Below, in pieces: positions 8,252 to 11,731 of a stretch of 11,731 nt of DNA. The translations under genes and the position numbers were made by a program. The notes under the pieces were generated by a model. The model saw nothing but the letters and a program-made list of their open reading frames with translations. It did no database searches and was not told the origin of the DNA. Source of the DNA: PALSA-505 sp035308365 (lineage in GTDB: Bacteria > Actinomycetota > Actinomycetes > Streptosporangiales > Streptosporangiaceae); NCBI GenBank assembly GCA_035308365.1, contig DATGGU010000068.1, forward strand, positions 1 through 11,731, in the 5' to 3' direction. Position 1 is the stretch's first letter, and the number at the start of each line of letters is the position of its first letter.

Positions 8252-8992
8252 ATGGCTCGCTTCGTTCTCGTGCACGGATGGTGGTCTGACGCCGAGGCGT
8301 GGACGATGACCGCCATCCGGCTGCGGGCCGCTGGACACGAGGTGGCCACACCCGAACTGCCCGCTCACGGCACTGACCCGATGCCCGCGGTGCAGGTCAG
8401 CCTGGACAATTACGCGGACACCACGGCCAAGGCCGCGGCCGGGCTGGGCGGCCCGGTGGTGCTCGTCGGCCACTCGATGGCGGGCCCGGTCATCTCGGCC
8501 GTCGCCGAGCAGGATCCCAATCTCATCGAGCACCTCGTCTACCTGGCCGGGTTTCTGCTGCCGTCGGGGCAGACCGTGGTCGGGTTCATCCAGTCCTCCC
8601 CCGGCTTCGCGGCCGGCCTGCTCGGCCCCATCCTGCGCCCGGCCGATGGGCTTCTTGGCGTCGACCGCAACCGGGCCAGGGAGGTGTTCATGGCCGACGC
8701 TCCCGGCGGGGTCGCCGATGTGGCGCTCGCCCGGCTGCGCCCGGCCCCGGCCGCCCCGCTGCTGACGCCGGTCTGGGTCACCAGGGACCGGTGGGGCCGG
8801 GTTCCGCGCAGCTACGTCCACACCACTGCCGACCTGGCGCTGCCGCTTGCGTCGCAGCTCGAAATGGTGGCCTGCGCCCCGCGGCTGACCGGCGCCCGGC
8901 GGCTGGCGACCGGCCACCTTCCCATGCTGTCCGACCCGGATGGAACGGCTACGGCGCTGATCGAGCTGACTCGGCCAGGTGCAGCCGGATGA
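8252..8992 (+). CDS. Alpha/beta-fold hydrolase (esterase / methylesterase-like)
   Basis: 246 residues starting at ATG 8252, with AGGA nine bases upstream; a GTG directly before it (8249) is equally possible. The strand FVLVHGWW with an oxyanion-forming HGW, the nucleophile elbow GHSMAG with Ser75, the candidate acid in TTADLALP (Asp194) and the catalytic His222 in TGHLPML give a complete triad. The short cap and overall pattern resemble the plant-type salicylate methylesterase/hydroxynitrile lyase branch, which is widespread in actinobacteria as small cytosolic esterases. It follows a LysR gene by 51 bases and may be under its control. Its 3' end overlaps the convergent SDR gene by 44 bases. 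The natural ester is unknown. Confidence 0.9.
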   Translation: MARFVLVHGWWSDAEAWTMTAIRLRAAGHEVATPELPAHGTDPMPAVQVSLDNYADTTAKAAAGLGGPVVLVGHSMAGPVISAVAEQDPNLIEHLVYLAGFLLPSGQTVVGFIQSSPGFAAGLLGPILRPADGLLGVDRNRAREVFMADAPGGVADVALARLRPAPAAPLLTPVWVTRDRWGRVPRSYVHTTADLALPLASQLEMVACAPRLTGARRLATGHLPMLSDPDGTATALIELTRPGAAG

Positions 8993-9941
8993 TCGAGCCG
9001 AAGTCCGGGTCGGGGACCAGGCCCAGCCGGCCTGCGCGGTCGGCACGGATTCTGGCCGGCCAGCCGGTCACGATGCCGGCTATGGCCGGGTCGGGTTCCC
9101 AGTCGATCAGCGCGGTCACGGCGGCCCCGGCCAACTGCTCCAGCGCGGCGACCATGCCGCCGACGGTGACGGTGAGGGCGGGCATGGTGACGGCGGTCCG
9201 GCCGCCCCAGGCCTGCTCGGGCGCGGTGGCCGCCCGTAGCAGGCCGTCGATGGCGCGGGCCGGGGAGACGAGAGCCACTTCGGTCTGCGGTGGAACCGGG
9301 CAGACGGCACGCTGGCCGGCCAGCGGTTCGCGGATGATCCCGGACAGGAAGCCGGACGCGGCCCGGTTCGGGCGCCCCGGGCGCACGCTGACCGTCATCA
9401 GCCGGACTGCGCGGCCACGCAGGAACCCCTTGCGCGTGTAGTCGGCCAGCAACTGCTCGCCGATGAACTTCTGTATCCCGTAGCTGGACTGCGGGTTCGG
9501 CAGGGTGTGATCGTCCACGACCGCCGGGAGCGGGTGCTCGGCGGAGCCGCCAAACACGGCCAGGGAACTGGCGAACACCACGACCGGGGCGGTGCCGGTC
9601 GCCCGGCAGGCGGCGAGCAGCGCCTGCGTGGCGGCCAGGTTCGCGCGCAGGCCCAGGTCGAAGTCGGCCTCGCACTCGGCGCTGACCGCCGCCGCCAGGT
9701 GGAACACGACGTCGGCGCCGGTGAGCGGGCTGTGGTCGATGTCCAGCAGGTCGGCGCGGATCACCGTCACCCGCTCGTCGGCGGCGAGATCGGCCGGGAC
9801 CGGCGCCTGGTCGATCAGGGTCAGCCGGGCGAGCGGGGCTGGCTCCCTTCCGGCAACCCCGATCGAGCCGGCCGCCAGCAGCTCCCGCGCCAGCCGCGAG
9901 CCCAGGAATCCGGCCGCGCCGGTCACCACAACGTTCGCCAC
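8949..9941 (-). CDS. denD: D-erythronate dehydrogenase-like extended SDR
   Basis: About 330 residues. The Rossmann motif TGAAGFLG lies right at the N-terminus, and a catalytic Ser in FASSLAVFG precedes the Tyr/Lys pair in YGIQK. The pattern HLAAAVSAECEADFDLGLRANL, then GIIREPLAG and AVCPVPP, is that of DenD, the NAD-dependent dehydrogenase that opens D-erythronate breakdown; those proteins are extended SDRs of about 320-340 residues. Start: GTG 9941 has GGGAG five bases upstream and begins a few residues before the Rossmann strand, as in relatives; ATG 9953 or 9986 are longer options without a good site. The kinase and aldolase partners (DenK, DenC) are not in the window, so the exact substrate is uncertain. 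The 3' end overlaps the convergent hydrolase by 44 bases. Confidence 0.85.
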   Translation of the reverse strand: MANVVVTGAAGFLGSRLARELLAAGSIGVAGREPAPLARLTLIDQAPVPADLAADERVTVIRADLLDIDHSPLTGADVVFHLAAAVSAECEADFDLGLRANLAATQALLAACRATGTAPVVVFASSLAVFGGSAEHPLPAVVDDHTLPNPQSSYGIQKFIGEQLLADYTRKGFLRGRAVRLMTVSVRPGRPNRAASGFLSGIIREPLAGQRAVCPVPPQTEVALVSPARAIDGLLRAATAPEQAWGGRTAVTMPALTVTVGGMVAALEQLAGAAVTALIDWEPDPAIAGIVTGWPARIRADRAGRLGLVPDPDFGSIIRLHLAESARSAP

Positions 9942-9993
9942 CACGTCTCCCATCCGCCCACACCGGCGCTCATGTACGAGGATCATGCCTTAT

Positions 9994-10089
9994 GAGACTT
10001 GTTCAGCCGGCCACCACATCTCACAACCGGGGGGTCAAGCCCGCTGGGCTGGTTTTGAATAAGTCTCGACGTTGTCCGGGATAAGTCTC
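9994..10089. repeat. Three copies of a 12-base motif (GAGACTTATTCA-like)
   Basis: GAGACTTGTTCA (9994-10005) faces TGAATAAGTCTC (10056-10067), its inverted copy with one mismatch. GGGATAAGTCTC (10078-10089) is a third copy, in the same orientation as the second and 22 bases on, two helical turns. The last copy ends 13 bases before the deaminase GTG. Between the inverted pair is a GC hairpin (AGCCC-GCT-GGGCT, 10038-10050). The cluster could be operators between the divergent SDR and deaminase genes, or recombinase core sites of a mobile element. The sequence alone does not decide. Confidence 0.6.
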
Positions 10090-10102
10090 ACTGGGGGTAG
10101 AT

Positions 10103-10606
10103 GTGCAGCCAGGGCAGCGGCCGCAATGGCGGCCGCTCAAGCGCCAGGAAAGCGATGCGGCGCAGCAGATGGTAGAGCGCGCCGCGGAGCTGGCGCGCGA
10201 TTCTCATGCGCGGACCCGGCACGCAGCGGAGCTGGTGACCGGCGGCAGCCTGCTGGCCTGGGGGACCAACGGGGTGCCTTTCCCGGGCGAGGACCACTGC
10301 TACTGCAAGTTCGCGACGTTCGGCCATCATGACAACTGCCGGACCCACGCCGAGCAGCGAGCCATCACGCTGGCCCGGGAGGGCGACGGCTGGCGGATGC
10401 TGCAGGGGTCGAAACTGATCTACGTGCGGCTGGAAGCCGACGACTCGGTACGGCTGGAGGAACCGCACTTCTGCGCGCGGTGCAGCCGGCTGGCGCTGTC
10501 CATGGGCGTCGCGGAGTGGATCTTCGCCCTGTCCGAGGGCCTGGTCGGCTATTCCGCGGCCGACTACGACGAGATCGCCCAGCTCAGGTGGTTATCCCGG
10601 CCGCCC
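10103..10606 (+). CDS. Cytidine deaminase-fold protein; stop codon missing at the expected end
   Basis: The domain covers about 165 residues from GTG 10103, which follows GGGGG by five bases. It has the zinc and catalytic motif THAEQRAI (His82, Glu84) and PHFCARC (Pro121, Cys124, Cys127), the HAE and PxxCxxC hallmarks of the cytidine deaminase superfamily. An extra His/Cys stretch (HCYCKF, HHDNC; 65-79) precedes them. The domain appears complete and ends near YDEIAQLRW. There is no stop there: the frame stays open to TAG 11558-11560 (485 codons), but everything past about 10606 is antisense to DoxX and methyltransferase genes and looks like nonsense sequence. The end given is where I judge the domain to finish. 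The natural 3' end was probably lost by rearrangement, or a tailed protein is made. Substrate unknown. Confidence 0.72.
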
Positions 10607-11032
10607 AGTCCGGTTAGCGCCCGGGGCGTCGAGCGCGCCGAACAGCAGGCCGCCGATCATGGCCATGTTCTTGTGGAACTGGATGCGCTGAACCTTGCGC
10701 ACGTCTGGATCCTCGATCTTCCAGTACGAGTGCCCGGCCAGCGTGGTTGGAACCAGCGAGCCGGCCAGGGCCAGTGCGGACAGCCGCGGTGCGACGCCAA
10801 GGGCCAGCATCGCACCGGCCGCGACCTGCACCGCGGCATTGCCCCGGACCACCAGCTCATCGTCATCGGGGAGCGGAACCGTCTTGCGGATCGTGGCGAG
10901 CAGCGGCGCGGCCTGATCCACGCGGCCGCCTGGTTCCCGCACGGCATCGAGGCCGAGCAGTACGTAGGTGGACCCGGTCAGGACGCGGGCGGCCGGGCGC
11001 AGCGGGGACAGCACGCGCGAGATCTTGGTCAT
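10592..11032 (-). CDS. DoxX-family small membrane protein
   Basis: 146 residues with four predicted membrane segments (about 13-30, 64-82, 84-102, 122-136), the four-helix layout of DoxX proteins. The stretch HSYWKIEDPDVRKVQRIQFHKNMAMIGGLLF (quoted here by its ends, 101-131) is typical of the family: aromatic HSYW, then a polar loop and QFHKN before the last helix. DoxX proteins are linked to redox control at the membrane and to quinone-coupled oxidation, but few have a defined role. It lies 18 bases downstream of a methyltransferase remnant on the same strand. Its TAA (10592-10594) falls at the end of the convergent deaminase domain. An apparent TACAGT box six bases before the ATG suggests its own leaderless promoter. 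Confidence 0.88.
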   Translation of the reverse strand: MTKISRVLSPLRPAARVLTGSTYVLLGLDAVREPGGRVDQAAPLLATIRKTVPLPDDDELVVRGNAAVQVAAGAMLALGVAPRLSALALAGSLVPTTLAGHSYWKIEDPDVRKVQRIQFHKNMAMIGGLLFGALDAPGANRTGRPG

Positions 11033-11038
11033 GGCAGG

Positions 11039-11044
11039 ACTGTA
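11039..11044 (-). promoter_or_regulatory. Possible -10 box of the DoxX gene
   Basis: TACAGT on the minus strand ends six bases before the DoxX ATG (11032). This fits leaderless transcription, and no ribosome-binding site is visible. No clear -35 box is present. Confidence 0.35.
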
Positions 11045-11050
11045 CGCTCG

Positions 11051-11587
11051 TCAGGGCTTGCGCCCTACGGCTCCCCAGACGCTGCCGGGTGCCCTGGCGA
11101 CGAGTTCGCTGTCAGGCCGCCAGGCCGAGATCCTGACCACGCCCGGGTCGACCAGTTCCAGGCCGTCGAACAGCCGGGTGACCTCATCACGGTCGCGGAA
11201 CGTGACGTGCCCGGCCACCATCTCGTTCAGCCGCTTCGCCACCACCGCCCCCCGTTCGTCCAGGTCCGAGGATGGGTGGGAGATCGCCAGATAGCTGCCC
11301 GGCGGCACGGCATCCATCAGCGTCGCCACCAGCGCTGCCGGGTTCTCGCTGTCCTCGATCAGGTGCAGGATCGCGATCAGCATCACCGCGACCGGCTGGC
11401 TGAAGTCGAGCGACTGGCGGGCGGCGGTGAGTATCTTCTCCGGGTCGCGCAGGTCCGCCTCGATGTAGGTGGTGCTTCCCTTCGGGTCGCTGACCAGCAG
11501 GGCGTGCGCATGGGCCAGCACGATCGGGTCGTAGGCTATCGGGTAGTGTGCACGTTGTAGGGTGAAGCACGCGGCAACGGGAGCCAC
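11051..11587 (-). pseudogene. SAM-dependent methyltransferase (Methyltransf_19/DUF574-like), N-terminus missing
   Basis: The frame matches the C-terminal two thirds of actinobacterial Methyltransf_19-type proteins: DPIVLAHAHALL (20-31), YIEADLRDPEKIL (41-53), LDFSQPVAVMLIAILHLIED, PPGSYLAISH, and the ending LVDPGVVRISAWRPD...GAVGRKP. Full-length relatives have about 260-275 residues and carry the GxGxP SAM-binding motif in the first 90, all of which is absent. Homology stops near 11531-11536; the first 18 codons (MAPVAACFTLQRAHYPIA) are unrelated and overlie the leader of the recombinase gene. The GTG start (11587) lacks a ribosome-binding site and lies two bases from the opposing recombinase start. 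It is therefore most likely a dead remnant cut by insertion or recombination at its 5' end. Confidence 0.75.
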
Positions 11588-11588
11588 G

Positions 11589-11731
11589 GTGACAGATTAC
11601 GGGTTCATCAGGATCAGCACGGGCAGCCAGGATGCCCAGACGCAAGAGCGGGACATCCTCAAGGCGTCTCCGGGCGCGGTGCTCATCCGTCCGGACAGCA
11701 AGGCCGCCAGCGCGAGCAAGGGTGAGCAGCT
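11589..11731 (+). CDS. Serine recombinase (resolvase/invertase N-terminal domain), 3' end beyond window
   Basis: The first 47 codons are in the window, from GTG 11589 with GGGAG five bases upstream. GFIRISTGSQDAQTQ (5-19) is the resolvase N-terminal strand and nucleophile loop; Arg8 and Ser10 occupy the same positions as in gamma-delta resolvase, where Ser10 forms the covalent link to DNA. The following DILKASPGAVLIRPDSK continues the fold toward the usual catalytic Arg region. Whether it is a small resolvase or a large phage/ICE-type integrase cannot be told. Its leader abuts the broken end of the methyltransferase, which suggests that it belongs to an element inserted there. Confidence 0.85.
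   Translation, partial: MTDYGFIRISTGSQDAQTQERDILKASPGAVLIRPDSKAASASKGEQ

Noticed and set aside
10072..10332. 86-codon frame starting at 10072 next to the deaminase
   Set aside because: It is an out-of-frame shadow of the deaminase with Ala/Gly/Arg-rich composition.

Overview
The window looks like chromosomal DNA of a high-GC actinomycete. Codons end overwhelmingly in G or C. GTG starts, two apparently leaderless promoters and actinobacterial gene families (HxlR, a Methyltransf_19/DUF574-type methyltransferase, a DenD-like SDR, DoxX) all fit. I see no rRNA, tRNA or CRISPR array. No gene-free stretch exceeds 300 bases; the longest, 289 bases upstream of lon, is regulatory.

Left edge (1-399): two broken genes meet head-on near position 138. 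On the minus strand is the N-terminal piece of a polyketide-synthase-type dehydratase with an intact HxxxGxxxxP motif, running off the left edge. On the plus strand is the C-terminal half of an AHSA1/SRPBCC protein. This looks like a rearrangement scar.

Central block (477-9941) holds intact genes. An MDR-family NADP-dependent oxidoreductase (477-1493) converges on an MFS exporter (1490-2797, minus), and their stop codons share one CTAG. The exporter diverges from an HxlR regulator (2900-3421), which is coupled by ATGA to a Gfo/Idh/MocA oxidoreductase (3418-4305). The 102-base divergent spacer has two matching palindromes placed on two readable sigma70-type promoters, so the HxlR protein probably controls both directions. 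Next comes the ATP-dependent protease Lon (4595-6991). Its leader has an exact match to the sigma-R (thiol-stress ECF sigma factor) promoter pattern, a candidate ClgR box and a hairpin over the ribosome-binding site. Then come a LysR regulator, an alpha/beta hydrolase on the same strand, and a convergent DenD-like D-erythronate dehydrogenase.

Right block (9994-11731) is disturbed again. Three copies of a 12-base motif precede a cytidine-deaminase-fold protein that has no stop codon where its domain ends; its frame runs on for hundreds of codons antisense to real genes. DoxX and a methyltransferase lie on the minus strand. The methyltransferase has lost its N-terminal third exactly where a serine recombinase gene begins (11589 to the right edge). 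The recombinase is the likely agent or marker of the remodelling.

I found no clear, complete, previously undescribed multi-gene system. The most informative points are the regulation of lon, the HxlR operator pair, the repeat cluster before the deaminase, and the three junctions where genes are cut.
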